62,082 nucleotides of DNA from Trichocoleus sp. FACHB-40 (GTDB lineage: Bacteria > Cyanobacteriota > Cyanobacteriia > Cyanobacteriales > FACHB-T130), in the NCBI RefSeq assembly GCF_014695915.1, contig NZ_JACJPF010000026.1:1-62082 (forward strand), written 5' to 3'. This document shows positions 30,001-39,249 of the stretch, piece by piece (position 1 is the first letter of the stretch; each line of letters starts with the position of its first letter). The notes below the pieces were generated by a model that was given only the letters and a program-made list of their open reading frames with translations, was not told the origin of the DNA and searched no databases. A program made the translations under genes and the position numbers.

Positions 30001-30187
30001 ACGTTCTCTGGGAACTGCGATCGCAGGTGGTACCATTGTCTCCACTGTCTTAAGTTTATTCATTGTGCCAGTTCTGTATATCGTAATTGTGACGGCACAC
30101 GATCACTTGAAGCCTGGCGGTAAAAATAAGAAAACTCCGAAATCGGCTCCTAGTCGAGAGTTGAAAAGTCCTGTTATCCCCCGTTAA
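27008..30187 (+). CDS. RND multidrug efflux transporter (AcrB/HAE1 family)
   Basis: 1059 residues, full length. Begins MFADFFIKRPVFATVCAI, as AcrB relatives do. Twelve membrane helices, with two large periplasmic loops after helices 1 and 7. The proton-relay residues are Asp409-Asp410 in LATGLVVDDAIVV and Lys939 in LIGLASKNAIL. Exports hydrophobic compounds from inner membrane or periplasm using proton motive force, with the adaptor and TolC encoded alongside. Followed by a hairpin terminator. Confidence 0.97.
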   Translation: MFADFFIKRPVFATVCAIVILLVGGISIPTLPIAQFPEISPTQINVTANYSGASAEVVENAVTNILERQINGVEGLKYLSSSSSNDGTSTITATFDSSRNKDIAAVDIQNRVSVAQPQLPQAVQQTGVTVTKQSSNILLAIGLYAENKEYDNIFLSNYADLYLTDSLKRLKGVGDVQIFGERRYSMRLWLDPNRLASRSLTAQDVVNALQEQNLQVGAGRIGQEPAPEGQMYQIDLRAVSRLTEASEFEEIVLKTDTDGTLVKLKDVGRAELGAENYSSFLRFRGNDAVGLGIFQLPGSNALDVARAVKAEMAKLATRFPPGLQYRVAFDTTLYVEQSLKEVVKTLFEAIVLVVLVIFVFLQDWRTTLIPAVTIPISLIGTFAFIKVFGFSINSLSLFGITLATGLVVDDAIVVVEDIDRLIQQKGMTPRAAASEAMRELFSALIATSLVLMAVFVPVAFFPGTTGALYKQFALTIAFSVGISTFIAITLTPSLSALLLRQGQKPGGWLGWIFDRINGAIDWTRRGYKRSLNFLTRFRGFVVGLFIVSLGITAWLYLSVPTAFLPEEDQGYFITLVQGPEGVSLQYTGEVMDKVEKEILKNPEVVGTFVVGGFSFSGNTSNNGIIFTTLKPWEERHKKEQSVQAIIGSLFGTLSGITEARVLPVNPPAIQGLGSFGGFQYQLQDQRGNSPLESLVQSMGQLLGRANKTPGLQQVFSTFAANTPQLLIEVDRNKAKALQVSVDDIFNTLQTFLGSQYVNDFNLQQRNYRVYVQADKQFRSNPENIGNLYVRSQQNQMIPLSNLVKVTPTTGAQTINHYNLYRSIEITGSAAPGYSSGQAIKTMEQVSKEVLPVGLGYEWSGTSLEEIESGGQAPIIFGLGLIFVFLVLAAQYENYVDPFIILLSVPLAILGALLAQSMRGLSNDVYCQIGLVMLIGLASKNAILIVEFANQLRESGMSVTKAVVEASQERLRPILMTTFAFVLGIAPLVNPEGAGAASRRSLGTAIAGGTIVSTVLSLFIVPVLYIVIVTAHDHLKPGGKNKKTPKSAPSRELKSPVIPR

Positions 30188-30204
30188 ATTGAACCTCTCT
30201 CTGG

Positions 30205-30243
30205 AAAAGCTTTCAGCGGAGATTTCCGCAGCTGACAGCTTTT
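30205..30243 (+). terminator. Terminator of the adaptor-RND operon
   Basis: Imperfect inverted repeat AAAAGCTTTCAGC...GCTGACAGCTTTT beginning 17 bases after the RND stop and ending in T residues. Confidence 0.65.
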
Positions 30244-30294
30244 CACTCCCCAACCTCTGCCCACCGTCCCCTTCTTAAGGTTCTCCATGCTAAA

Positions 30295-30737
30295 GATTAC
30301 TTAGAGGCAAAATACCCTACACCTGCGATGCTGCCTAGCGATGCTAAAGATTTAGCAATTGTGGGGATGGTGGAACTGGCGACAAACGAACTATTGCCCG
30401 CTACGCTCCCATTGTCTCCCGTGATGTTAGGGTTGTCAGCAGGAAATCCAGAAAAAAACGAACAGCCATTGCAGAAAATCTCAATAGTGCTGAAGTTTTT
30501 TGAGAGTTTGCTAGACGAGCGCCCATTCTTTGGCAGTGAAAATATAACTCTTGCTGAACCTTTAGTTGGTACTGTTTTACCCTGGTTGTCAAGGGGCGGC
30601 GTGTTCTTGAGTGACTATCCCAAATTAAATGCTTGGTGCGATCGCATTCAAGCACTCAATTTGGGCAAGCTACGGAAGCTACCCCAGAGATAATGGAAGC
30701 ATTTAAGTCTCGCATGGCAGCAGCACAGAACTACTAA
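30295..30737 (+). pseudogene. Glutathione S-transferase remnant (5' truncated, frameshifted)
   Basis: The reading DYLEAKYPTPAMLPSDAKDL, then IVGMVELATNELLPA and KLNAWCDRIQALN, is the C-terminal helical domain of a cyanobacterial GST. The N-terminal thioredoxin-like domain with the glutathione site is missing. Near 30655-30670 the frame shifts: the first frame ends KLRKLPQR at 30693, while the second continues QATEATPEIMEAFKSRM and stops at 30737, where an intact GST would end. The shortened frame 30328-30693 should not be taken as a functional gene. Confidence 0.82.
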
Positions 30738-30749
30738 AGATTAATGCAG

Positions 30750-30781
30750 ACAATCCCCGCGCTTTTTGCTGCGGGGATTGT
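30750..30781 (+). terminator. Hairpin terminator behind the GST remnant
   Basis: 11-bp stem ACAATCCCCGC / GCGGGGATTGT with a 10-base loop, 12 bases after the remnant's stop; probably the original terminator of the lost gene. Confidence 0.75.
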
Positions 30782-30826
30782 TGGCTGCAATATCGAACAA
30801 TTTCTTGAACCCAATACGGCATTGTT

Positions 30827-30860
30827 TGTATAGCCACACCCAAATAGGTGTGGCTATACA
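30827..30860 (-). terminator. Terminator of the asd-dapA-rnj unit
   Basis: Perfect 14-bp stem TGTATAGCCACACC / GGTGTGGCTATACA with loop CAAATA, 29 bases beyond the rnj stop. Confidence 0.75.
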
Positions 30861-30889
30861 AACACTTTTGCAAGAAGTCTCTTCTTTGT

Positions 30890-32650
30890 CTAGGAAGCTA
30901 CTTTCGCAGTAGAACGGCGGCGACGTCTTCCAGCAAGCTTAGTAGGAGGTTCCTCCGGAGCTTGCAGCAAGAACACTAGCAGAGGGCGGCTCTGGAATTC
31001 ACGCCGCAGCAGGCGTTGTAGCGCTGATTCCAGTTGAGTTTGGACTCCTGCCCAGTCAACTTCTAGCGGTTCATCTTCCAAGACACGGGCGAATTCTGAC
31101 CAGCGATCGCTCAAAATTCCTTCTAGAGTTTCGCGTACCAAAGTTTGTAGGCGATCGCGTTCCATCGTTGTCACCACACCGCGCAGGTGAACTTCCGGCT
31201 TAGCAGTCAGCTTACCTTCCCAGTCCATCGCCGCAGCGATCGTCACAACACCATCTTCTGCCAATTGCTGCCTTTCTTTCAGCACATTAGCTTTTAGCAC
31301 GCCAGAATTATCTACTAATTCGATCCCAGACGGAACCTTACCCGCCACTTTGATGCTATCTTCTGACACCTCTACGACATCCCCATTGTCAATAATCACC
31401 ATATTTTCCGCAGGGATACCCATGCTCTGGGCAGTCTTGGAGTGCTGGATAAGCATCCGATGCTCGCCGTGAACTGGTAAGAAGAACTTCGGACGAGTTA
31501 AGGCAATCATCAGCTTTTGGTCTTCCTGACAGCCGTGACCGGAAACGTGAATCCCCTTGTCACGACCATAAACCACATTTGCACCCTGCATCATCAGCTT
31601 GTCGATGGTATTTACCACGGCAATTGTATTTCCCGGAATTGGGTTTGCCGAGAATATCACCGTATCGCCCGCACGGATTCTCACTTGTCGGTGTTCGCCG
31701 TTAGAAATACGAGTCATTGCTGAAAGAGGTTCACCCTGAGAACCGGTAGTTAAAATCAATACCTTCTCATCTGGCAGTTGGTGAATCGACTGCAAAGGCT
31801 GGAACAAATTGTCGGAACATTTGATATATCCTAGATTGCGTGCCTGAGCAATCACATTCAGCATCGAGCGGCCTACCACGGACACCATCCGTCCGTGCTT
31901 TTGCGCCAGTTCCAGAACCATATTGATTCGGTGGACTGACGAAGCAAAAGTGGTCAATAGCACCCTTCCCTTTGCCTGAGAAATAAAGCGGTCGAGATTC
32001 GGAAAAACTGATCGCTCCGAAGGCGTGAATCCCGGTACTTCCGAGTTAGTCGAGTCGCTAATCAGGCATAAAACGCCTTTCTCGCCGTATTCAGCCAGTC
32101 TTTGTAAATCAAAAAACTCTCCATCAACTGGCGTGTGGTCAATCTTGAAGTCACCCGTATGGATAACGACACCAGGGGGCGTGTGGATAGCGACTGTGAA
32201 GCTATCAGCAATCGAGTGGGTGTTGCGAATAAATTCGACGAAGAATGAAGCGCCAATTCGCACCATTTCGCGGGGTGCTACCCGTTTTAGGGTCGTCCGA
32301 TTGGAAACCCCAGCTTCTTCCAATTTACCTTCTAGCAATGCCATTGCTAGACGAGGGCCATAGATGACTGGGATATCAAATTGCTTGAGGTGATATGCTA
32401 TCCCGCCGATATGGTCTTCGTGACCGTGGGTGACGATCATGCCTTTGATTTTGTGGCGATTTTCCCGCAGATAGGTCATGTCGGGGAGGACGATGTTCAC
32501 GCCGTGCATGGATTCGCTGGGAAAAGCTAATCCCGCATCCAACAGCACGATTTCATCGTTATATTCAAACACACAGGTATTTTTCCCAATTTCATGCAGT
32601 CCGCCGAGGGGAATAACTTTCAGGGCGGGTGCGGATTCGTTCTTAGTCAT
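30890..32650 (-). CDS. rnj: Ribonuclease J
   Basis: 586 residues. MBL/beta-CASP RNase with 5'-3' exo- and endonuclease activity in mRNA decay and rRNA maturation. Metal site HGHEDH at 75-80, the beta-CASP region with GSQGEPLSAM and the closing HVSGHGCQEDQ and PVHGEHRML motifs are complete; the C-terminal domain ends with a basic tail (GRRRRRSTAKVAS). In Synechocystis and plant plastids RNase J works with RNase E. It is the last gene of asd-dapA-rnj. ATG start preceded by AAGGA. Confidence 0.95.
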   Translation of the reverse strand: MTKNESAPALKVIPLGGLHEIGKNTCVFEYNDEIVLLDAGLAFPSESMHGVNIVLPDMTYLRENRHKIKGMIVTHGHEDHIGGIAYHLKQFDIPVIYGPRLAMALLEGKLEEAGVSNRTTLKRVAPREMVRIGASFFVEFIRNTHSIADSFTVAIHTPPGVVIHTGDFKIDHTPVDGEFFDLQRLAEYGEKGVLCLISDSTNSEVPGFTPSERSVFPNLDRFISQAKGRVLLTTFASSVHRINMVLELAQKHGRMVSVVGRSMLNVIAQARNLGYIKCSDNLFQPLQSIHQLPDEKVLILTTGSQGEPLSAMTRISNGEHRQVRIRAGDTVIFSANPIPGNTIAVVNTIDKLMMQGANVVYGRDKGIHVSGHGCQEDQKLMIALTRPKFFLPVHGEHRMLIQHSKTAQSMGIPAENMVIIDNGDVVEVSEDSIKVAGKVPSGIELVDNSGVLKANVLKERQQLAEDGVVTIAAAMDWEGKLTAKPEVHLRGVVTTMERDRLQTLVRETLEGILSDRWSEFARVLEDEPLEVDWAGVQTQLESALQRLLRREFQSRPLLVFLLQAPEEPPTKLAGRRRRRSTAKVAS

Positions 32651-32860
32651 GTGGTTCCTTGTAATAAATCAAGATCGGTCAATACAAAACAGTTGAAAAT
32701 TTGCATAAATTACAGCGACTTTGGCAAAGAAAAAGCCCAAAACAGGAATTTTTTGCCTTGTTCTTTTTGCCTAGTATTAGCGACTTTAGCCAGTAAAAAT
32801 TAAAAAAAGAAGTTTCTTTTTTGCTTTCCTTTTTACTTTTTTTTCCTTTCTACCGTCGCC

Positions 32861-33745
32861 TCAAATCAAAGTCAGCTGCTTCATTACTGCCTCTAACATT
32901 TGCCTATCTGAGTCTGGTAGATGCGAGAGTGGTGGACGAGTCGAGCCAATATCCCAACCTTGCAGTTTTAGCGCCGCTTTGATGGGAATAGGATTAGTCG
33001 TACAAAACAAAGCTTTGAATAATGGAAAAAGTTGTAGGTGAATATCGATTGCTACTTTAGTTTGACCGTTTTCAAAGGCTTGAATCATTTGTTGCAGCTG
33101 TTTGCCTACTAGATGGCTAGCAACGCTTATTACCCCAGCACCGCCAACTGATAATAAAGGCAAAGTTAGGGAATCATCCCCAGCGTATATCTGAAATTCT
33201 GCTGGTATCAGCCGCCGAATCTGACTGGCTGCGTCTAGGTTGCCACTTGCCTCCTTAATTGCCACAATGTTCGGGATTTCTGCCAGACGAGCTACTGTCT
33301 CTGGCTGGAGATTCTGACCTGTACGACCAGGTATGTTGTAGAGTATCAGGGGCAGGTCTGGGCAAGATTGGGCGACGCTTGCAAAGTGCTGATACAGTCC
33401 CTCTTGGGGGGGCTTGTTGTAGTAGGGTACGACTTGTAAAGATCCATCTACTCTTATTTTAGCGGCTTTTTGAGTAGCTGCGATCGCTTCTTTCGTCGAA
33501 TTTGACCCGGTACCGGCGATTACCTTAGCTTTTCCGGCTACTGCCTTTTGTACCACCTGAAATAACTCATACTCTTCTTCCCAAGTCAGAGTAGGAGATT
33601 CCCCAGTTGTGCCACATATTACCAAGGCATCACTACCATTTTCTGCCAAATGCGCCGCCAGCTCTTCTGCAACGGCGTAATTTACAGCGCCATCTTCCTT
33701 AAATGGCGTCACCATCGCGGTGATCACGCGCCCAAAATTTACCAC
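32861..33745 (-). CDS. dapA: 4-hydroxy-tetrahydrodipicolinate synthase
   Basis: 294 residues, normal length. Condenses aspartate semialdehyde with pyruvate, the first step specific to lysine and diaminopimelate. The Schiff-base Lys is in [11 protein letters not shown], the catalytic Tyr in [12 protein letters not shown], and the TTGES loop ([12 protein letters not shown]) is intact. GTG start ([15 protein letters not shown]) with a GAGGAG ribosome site. Directly downstream of asd, which makes its substrate; 210 bases separate it from rnj. Confidence 0.96.
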   Translation of the reverse strand: MVNFGRVITAMVTPFKEDGAVNYAVAEELAAHLAENGSDALVICGTTGESPTLTWEEEYELFQVVQKAVAGKAKVIAGTGSNSTKEAIAATQKAAKIRVDGSLQVVPYYNKPPQEGLYQHFASVAQSCPDLPLILYNIPGRTGQNLQPETVARLAEIPNIVAIKEASGNLDAASQIRRLIPAEFQIYAGDDSLTLPLLSVGGAGVISVASHLVGKQLQQMIQAFENGQTKVAIDIHLQLFPLFKALFCTTNPIPIKAALKLQGWDIGSTRPPLSHLPDSDRQMLEAVMKQLTLI

Positions 33746-33766
33746 ACTCTTTTAACTCCTCTTTCG

Positions 33767-33842
33767 ATTTTGAATTTTGGACTTTGGATTTTGGATTAAG
33801 AAGCTACAATCTAAAATCTAAAATCTAAAATCCAAAATTTTG
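33767..33842. repeat. AAAATCT-type heptanucleotide repeat between asd and dapA
   Basis: Units of GATTTTG/GGATTTT on the left and AAAATCT on the right can fold back on each other. Similar tracts occur near 42080-42110. Lies in the spacer of a presumed operon, so it may lower dapA readthrough. Confidence 0.65.
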
Positions 33843-33856
33843 CTGGTATAAGTCCA

Positions 33857-34900
33857 TTACTTATAACTTAATTTCGTCGCAGGCTGGAGCCAGTTCCGTT
33901 CTACCAACAATTCCGCAATTTGGATGGCATTAAGCGCTGCACCCTTGCGTATCTGATCTCCACTCAACCACAGTTCCAATCCGCACGCATGAGAAATATC
34001 TTGACGAATTCGACCTACTAAAACTTCGTCGCTACCGCTTGCCTCAATTGGCATCGGAAAATAATTTGCCTGCCAGTCTTCCACCAGCTTGACACCCGGA
34101 GCAGTCGCTAATATTTCCTTCGCCTTGGCTGGGGGAAATGGTTGCTCAAATTCTAGGTTAATCGCTTCTGAGTGCGCTCTGAGTACGGGAACCCGCACAC
34201 AAGTCGCACTTACTCGCAGTTCGGATGCGCCGAAAATCTTGCGCGTCTCGTTGAGCATTTTCAGTTCTTCTTCACAATACCCTACTTCAGTCATTGGGGA
34301 ATTGTGGGGAAACAAATTAAATGCCAGCGTGTAGGGAAAAATCCCCGGTTTTGGCGACTCTCCCTCTAAAATTTCGCGGCTGTGTGTTTTGACTTCTTCC
34401 ATCGCCCTTGCACCCGCACCGCTTGCCGATTGGTAGGTGGCGACAACAATGCGCTGTACTGGCTGCACTTGATGCAGGGGCCAAACAGCCACTGCCATCA
34501 AAATTGTTGTGCAGTTAGGATTAGCAATTATACCCCGATGAGTGGCTGCTGCTTCTGGGTTCACTTCTGGAACCACTAGGGGAACTTCGGGGTTCATGCG
34601 AAAGGCACTGGAATTATCAATTACAACTGCCCCAGCGTCTACCGCTTTATGCGCCCAAGCTTTAGAGGTAGAGCCGCCAGCAGAAGCTAGAACTAAATCT
34701 ACATTATCAAACGAGCGATCGCCTACTGCCTCTACAGGCAAATCTTCGCCCTTGAATGACATGGTTCGACCAGCAGAACGTTCTGAAGCCAACAGCTTCA
34801 AGTCTGCTACAGGAAAGTTACGGGCTTCCAGAAGTTCTAATAACTCCGTACCTACTGCACCCGTGGCTCCGAGAATGGCAACGCGATAGGAATCAGACAA
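33857..34900 (-). CDS. asd: Aspartate-semialdehyde dehydrogenase
   Basis: 347 residues. Reduces aspartyl phosphate to the semialdehyde with NADPH for lysine, methionine and threonine synthesis. Nucleotide loop VAILGATGAVGTELLELL, the catalytic Cys in IANPNCTTILMAVA and the substrate His/Arg region RVPVLRAHSEAI are present. The best start is TTG at 34900 (TTG TCT GAT TCC), since a perfect AGGAGG lies 8 bases upstream and no in-frame ATG fits the family N-terminus. First gene of the asd-dapA-rnj unit, divergent from tig. Confidence 0.96.
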   Translation of the reverse strand: MSDSYRVAILGATGAVGTELLELLEARNFPVADLKLLASERSAGRTMSFKGEDLPVEAVGDRSFDNVDLVLASAGGSTSKAWAHKAVDAGAVVIDNSSAFRMNPEVPLVVPEVNPEAAATHRGIIANPNCTTILMAVAVWPLHQVQPVQRIVVATYQSASGAGARAMEEVKTHSREILEGESPKPGIFPYTLAFNLFPHNSPMTEVGYCEEELKMLNETRKIFGASELRVSATCVRVPVLRAHSEAINLEFEQPFPPAKAKEILATAPGVKLVEDWQANYFPMPIEASGSDEVLVGRIRQDISHACGLELWLSGDQIRKGAALNAIQIAELLVERNWLQPATKLSYK

Positions 34901-35330
34901 AGATGGTTCCTCCTCTTGAATACATATATTTCAAAAACTTTCGGTATCGAGCCTAAGCAATCTGTTAGGTTTTTTTTGTAATATTTGTAATATTTGTGCT
35001 TGTGCAAGGACACAGACTCTTACTGCTTCTATTAGAATATCTCAAAGGAATTTTACATATCTAGAACTTCCCTTAACCTAACTTCCGTGCCAAAGAAGGA
35101 AAAGCTAGATTCTGGTTGAGTGAAAGCGCGTGCTGTCGATGTACTATCATCAAATATGTCAACAATAGGGATAGTAAGGTTTTATCTACACTGGCTGCAA
35201 CTGTTGCAAAACTAGGATATCACGGGGTTGAGACGCTAGAGTTCTTCTTTGGCTTTAACCGACCGTCTTCCAAGCCTGCCGTAGAATCGCTATCAACCTT
35301 GTGCGCTTTAGTTTCTAGAGAAGTTATCTG
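34901..35330. promoter_or_regulatory. Divergent promoter region of asd and tig
   Basis: 430 bases. On the plus strand CCTAA (34952-34956) pairs with TTAGG (34965-34969) and is followed by eight T, a small terminator-like hairpin in the direction of tig. A TTTGTAATA unit is repeated at 34974-34995. A 71-codon frame from 35116 ending at the tig start has only a TTG start and is not called. Confidence 0.5.
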
Positions 35331-36791
35331 ATGAAAGTTACCCAGGAAAAGCTCCCCCAGAGCAGGATTGGCTTGGAAATTGAAATTCCACCGGATCAGT
35401 CAAAAAATGCCTACGAGCAGGTAGTCCAAAAGCTCGCCCGTACAGTCAATATTCCTGGGTTTCGCAAAGGAAAGGTGCCTCGCCAAATCCTGCTACAGCA
35501 ATTGGGGCAGACACGGATTAAAGCAACTGCCCTGGAAGAATTGATTCAAAGTAGTCTCCAGCAGGCTCTTAAGCAAGAAGCAATTGAGCCGCTTGGTAAC
35601 TATCAGCTGCGTTCCGATTTCGATGAGTTAGTGGGTCAGTTCAAACCAGGAGAACCCCTGACGTTTATCGCTGCGGTGGATGTCCAGCCGGAAGTATTGT
35701 TAGGCGACTACACCGGTCTTACCGTGAAGGCGGAGGAAGTACCGTATGACCCTAGCACTGTGGAAAAGTTCTTGGAGGAGCGTCGTGCCGAATTAGCCAA
35801 CTTAATCCCTGTGGAAGGTCGCCCAGCGCAAATGGGAGATGTAGCAGTGGTGGATTATAGTAGCCGTTTGGCGGATGAACCAGAAGGTGAAGAAACTGAA
35901 AGTATTGCTGGGGGTCAAGCCGAAGACGCTCAAATTGAGCTAGTTGAAGGCAAGTTTCTCAAAGAATTTGTCGATGGCATTGTGGGCATGAGTTCCGGCG
36001 AGACGAAAGAGATATCGGTGAATTTTCCGGAAGATTATCGCCAAGATTTAGCAGGGAAGACAGCTATCTTCAGCATCACGCTCAAAGACCTCAAGGAAAA
36101 AGAGTTACCAGCGTTAGATGATGATTTCGCCCAAGAAGTCAGCGAGTTTGAGACTTTAGCCGAGTTACAAGAGTCTTTAGAAAAAAGATTTCGCGACAAG
36201 GCTGAGCAAGAAACGAAGGCTAATAAGGAGCAAGCGCTCGTCAGCGAACTGCTCTTAAAAGTTGAAGCTGACCTGCCGGAAACCATGATTCAGCAAGAAG
36301 TTGAGACGATGCTGCGTCAAACCATTATGCAAATGGGGCAGATGGGGATTGATGTCAAGTCCATGTTTACGCCGGAGATGGTGAAGCAAATGGGAGCGCG
36401 ATCGCGTCCTGAAGCCATCGACCGACTAAAACAATCCCTAGCCCTGGAAGAAATTGCCAAACGTGAATCTCTCCAAGCAGAACCAGAAGCCATTACAGCC
36501 AGAGTCAATGAGCTGCTAGAGCAGTTTCCAGACGACCAAAACATCGACAGGGAACGGCTGCATACCATTGTCTCAGCCGATTTGCTCAAAGAAAAAGCAA
36601 TTAGCTGGTTAGAAGAACACGGCACAATTGAACTGGTTCCCCAAGGCACTCTCACGCCAGAGGAAGACCAGGAAACTGAAGCTGAAGTAACTGCTACCGA
36701 AGCAACAGAAACTGAAACAGCAGAGGAAACTCAAGCTACAGAAGCAACCACCCAGACGGCACAACCAGATGCCGAATCCTCTCTAGAGTGA
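35331..36791 (+). CDS. tig: Trigger factor (ribosome-associated chaperone / PPIase)
   Basis: 486 residues. Binds the ribosome exit and folds nascent chains. The ribosome-binding signature reads IPGFRKGKVPRQIL (about 41-54; GFRxGKxP), the PPIase FKBP domain lies at about 165-250 (GDVAVVDYSSRL), and the chaperone arms follow. The last 45 residues are acidic and Thr/Glu-rich, a low-complexity tail. First gene of tig-clpP-clpX, an order kept widely in bacteria and linking folding to degradation. Confidence 0.96.
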   Translation: MKVTQEKLPQSRIGLEIEIPPDQSKNAYEQVVQKLARTVNIPGFRKGKVPRQILLQQLGQTRIKATALEELIQSSLQQALKQEAIEPLGNYQLRSDFDELVGQFKPGEPLTFIAAVDVQPEVLLGDYTGLTVKAEEVPYDPSTVEKFLEERRAELANLIPVEGRPAQMGDVAVVDYSSRLADEPEGEETESIAGGQAEDAQIELVEGKFLKEFVDGIVGMSSGETKEISVNFPEDYRQDLAGKTAIFSITLKDLKEKELPALDDDFAQEVSEFETLAELQESLEKRFRDKAEQETKANKEQALVSELLLKVEADLPETMIQQEVETMLRQTIMQMGQMGIDVKSMFTPEMVKQMGARSRPEAIDRLKQSLALEEIAKRESLQAEPEAITARVNELLEQFPDDQNIDRERLHTIVSADLLKEKAISWLEEHGTIELVPQGTLTPEEDQETEAEVTATEATETETAEETQATEATTQTAQPDAESSLE

Positions 36792-36944
36792 ATAAACCAT
36801 AGGGGCAAGCAAAAAACTGCCCCTACACCCTTATCAACAGTCCGTGATGGTCAAAAACAGCGGATTCGGATATAACGGAAGTATAGTGGATCAAGAACCA
36901 CTCGCCAGTTCACCTGACAGTGCAGGGTTAGACTTCGCTCGTTT

Positions 36945-37640
36945 ATGGTTATATCTCTATCCCGGAATTACGAAATCACAAGCCAAAGAAAACCGGATAT
37001 TTACTCCGCCTTCGGTTCAAGCAACGTTGTTCCTATGGTGGTGGAACAATCCGGTATGGGGGAACGGGCGTTCGATATTTACTCGCGGCTACTGCGGGAG
37101 CGCATCGTTTTCTTAGGGACTCCGGTTGACGATGTGGTGGCTGACTCAATTGTGGCTCAGCTGTTGTTTCTAGACGCAGAAGACCCGGAAAAAGACATTC
37201 AGATGTACATCAACTCCCCCGGCGGTTCGGTGACATCTGGTATGGCAATATATGACACAATGCAGCAAATACGGCCTGATGTTGTTACCATATGCTATGG
37301 ATTAGCAGCCAGCATGGGGGCGTTTTTGTTAGCAGGTGGAGCGCAGGGTAAGCGCATGGCTCTACCCAGTGCCAGGATTATGATTCACCAGCCCCTCGGT
37401 GGAGCTCAGGGACAAGCAGTTGATATCGAAATTCAAGCCAAAGAAATTCTTTATCATAAGCAAAAACTGAACGAGTTACTGGCTCACAGCACGGGTCAAC
37501 CGTTTGAGAAAATATCGGAAGATACCGAGCGCGATTTCTTTATGTCATCGGCTGAGGCCAAAGATTACGGTCTCATCGATCAGGTCATCTCCAGGCAGAA
37601 CCTTCCCCACGCGGAAGCAGCTGTCACTTCACTGAGATAA
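36945..37640 (+). CDS. clpP: ATP-dependent Clp protease proteolytic subunit
   Basis: 231 residues. Catalytic Ser in [14 protein letters not shown], His in [12 protein letters not shown] and Asp in [11 protein letters not shown] are all present; [21 protein letters not shown] is the usual N-terminal region. The arrangement directly ahead of clpX matches the clpP2-clpX pair described in Synechococcus elongatus, so this is probably the ClpX partner. An ATG at 36945 gives a ~30-residue leader before VVPMVVEQ; such propeptides are common in ClpP. Nine bases separate it from clpX. Confidence 0.95.
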   Translation: MVISLSRNYEITSQRKPDIYSAFGSSNVVPMVVEQSGMGERAFDIYSRLLRERIVFLGTPVDDVVADSIVAQLLFLDAEDPEKDIQMYINSPGGSVTSGMAIYDTMQQIRPDVVTICYGLAASMGAFLLAGGAQGKRMALPSARIMIHQPLGGAQGQAVDIEIQAKEILYHKQKLNELLAHSTGQPFEKISEDTERDFFMSSAEAKDYGLIDQVISRQNLPHAEAAVTSLR

Positions 37641-37649
37641 GAGGCAAGT

Positions 37650-38990
37650 ATGTCTAAGTACGACTCCCATCTGAAATGTTCGTTTTGTGGCAAGTCCCAA
37701 GAACAGGTACGCAAATTAATTGCCGGGCCGGGAGTCTACATTTGCGATGAATGCGTTGACCTGTGTAATGAAATTTTAGATGAGGAGCTACTGGACTCTG
37801 GGACTCCAGCACCTCAGCCGGTTCCCCGTGCCGAACCTCCCCAGAAGCGCCGCGTCCGTTCCTCTAGTCTCTCTCTGAGCCAAATTCCCAAGCCGAGAGA
37901 ACTGAAAAAGTATCTCGATGAACACGTAATTGGTCAAGACGAAGCCAAGAAGGTGCTTTCGGTAGCGGTATACAACCACTACAAGCGCCTGAGTTTTATC
38001 CAATCTAAAAATAATGGCAAAGCGGGGCATGACGATCAGGTAGAACTGCAAAAATCGAACATTCTCCTGATTGGCCCCACAGGTTGCGGGAAAACACTTC
38101 TGGCACAAACGCTGGCAAGCATTCTGGATGTACCCTTTGCTGTAGCAGATGCTACCACTCTGACGGAAGCAGGGTATGTCGGAGAAGATGTGGAAAATAT
38201 CCTGCTGCGACTGTTGCAGGTGGCAGACTTGGATGTGGAAGAGGCGCAGCGGGGAATCATCTACATAGATGAAATTGACAAAATCGCCCGCAAGAGCGAA
38301 AATCCCTCAATTACGCGGGATGTCTCTGGTGAAGGCGTACAGCAAGCTTTGCTGAAGATGCTGGAGGGGACGATCGCCAACGTGCCGCCTCAAGGCGGAC
38401 GGAAGCATCCCTATCAGGACTGCATCCAAATTGACACGAGCAACATCATGTTTATCTGTGGTGGTGCCTTCGTTGGTCTGGAGAAAGTTGTAGAGCAGAG
38501 AATTGGCAAAAAGTCAATAGGCTTTGTTCAAGGTGGTGAAGGGCAGCCGAGAGAAAAGCGCACAGCGGATATTGTGCGGCACTTGGAGCCGGACGACTTG
38601 GTGAAATTTGGGATGATTCCAGAGTTTATCGGTCGAGTGCCAGTGGTGGCGGTCGTCGATCCGCTGGATGAAGAAGCGCTGATGGCAATTTTGACTGAGC
38701 CTCGGAATGCGTTGGCGAAGCAGTACCAGAAGTTGCTGAAGATGGACAACGTGCAGCTAGACTTTAAGCCGGATGCGCTGCGGGCGATCGCGCAAGAAGC
38801 GTATCGGCGGAAAACTGGCGCACGGGCGCTGCGAGGAATTGTTGAAGAATTAATGCTGGATGTGATGTATGAGTTGCCGTCCCGCAAGGATGTGACTCGA
38901 TGTACCATTACGCGAGAGATGGTAGAGAAGCGTTCTACTGCGGAATTGATCGTGCATCCTTCCTCTATGCCCAAGCCTGAATCTGCATAA
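37650..38990 (+). CDS. clpX: ATP-dependent Clp protease ATPase subunit ClpX
   Basis: 446 residues. The N-terminal zinc domain has Cys10, Cys13, Cys32 and Cys35 (CSFC, CDEC). The AAA+ module follows with Walker [15 protein letters not shown] (about 141), Walker [14 protein letters not shown], sensor region and the IGF-type ClpP-docking loop, here [12 protein letters not shown]. Unfolds tagged proteins and feeds them to ClpP. Ends at a clear terminator. Confidence 0.97.
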   Translation: MSKYDSHLKCSFCGKSQEQVRKLIAGPGVYICDECVDLCNEILDEELLDSGTPAPQPVPRAEPPQKRRVRSSSLSLSQIPKPRELKKYLDEHVIGQDEAKKVLSVAVYNHYKRLSFIQSKNNGKAGHDDQVELQKSNILLIGPTGCGKTLLAQTLASILDVPFAVADATTLTEAGYVGEDVENILLRLLQVADLDVEEAQRGIIYIDEIDKIARKSENPSITRDVSGEGVQQALLKMLEGTIANVPPQGGRKHPYQDCIQIDTSNIMFICGGAFVGLEKVVEQRIGKKSIGFVQGGEGQPREKRTADIVRHLEPDDLVKFGMIPEFIGRVPVVAVVDPLDEEALMAILTEPRNALAKQYQKLLKMDNVQLDFKPDALRAIAQEAYRRKTGARALRGIVEELMLDVMYELPSRKDVTRCTITREMVEKRSTAELIVHPSSMPKPESA

Positions 38991-39025
38991 TTTGTAGCAG
39001 TGGTACAAAAAAGCTGAAAATATAT

Positions 39026-39056
39026 AAACCCGTTTTCTCTGGAAAGCGGGTTTTTT
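39026..39056 (+). terminator. Terminator of tig-clpP-clpX
   Basis: AAACCCGTTTTC pairs with GAAAGCGGGTTT (one G-T pair), loop TCTG, followed by T residues, about 36 bases after the clpX stop. Confidence 0.85.
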
Positions 39057-39249
39057 ACATAATAGTAGGGTAAACACCAATATTTTCTCTTATAAGGCAG
39101 ACCTAGCCCCCTAGACCCTTCCCTAGTAGGGACGGCGATAGAATAACAAATCAAAGCCCTCTCCTTTTAGGAGAGGGGTTGGGGAGAGGTTAAGAGAGAT
39201 GTATTGGGATGGGTAGTACCCTAGATACTCAAAACTCAAAAGTCATAAA

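Noticed and set aside
35116-35331. 71-codon frame ending at the tig start
   Set aside because: TTG start, no ribosome site, no recognisable protein features; it fills the leader region of tig.
36844-37116. 90-codon frame between tig and clpP
   Set aside because: It overlaps the true clpP frame out of phase; the clpP frame carries the conserved sequence.
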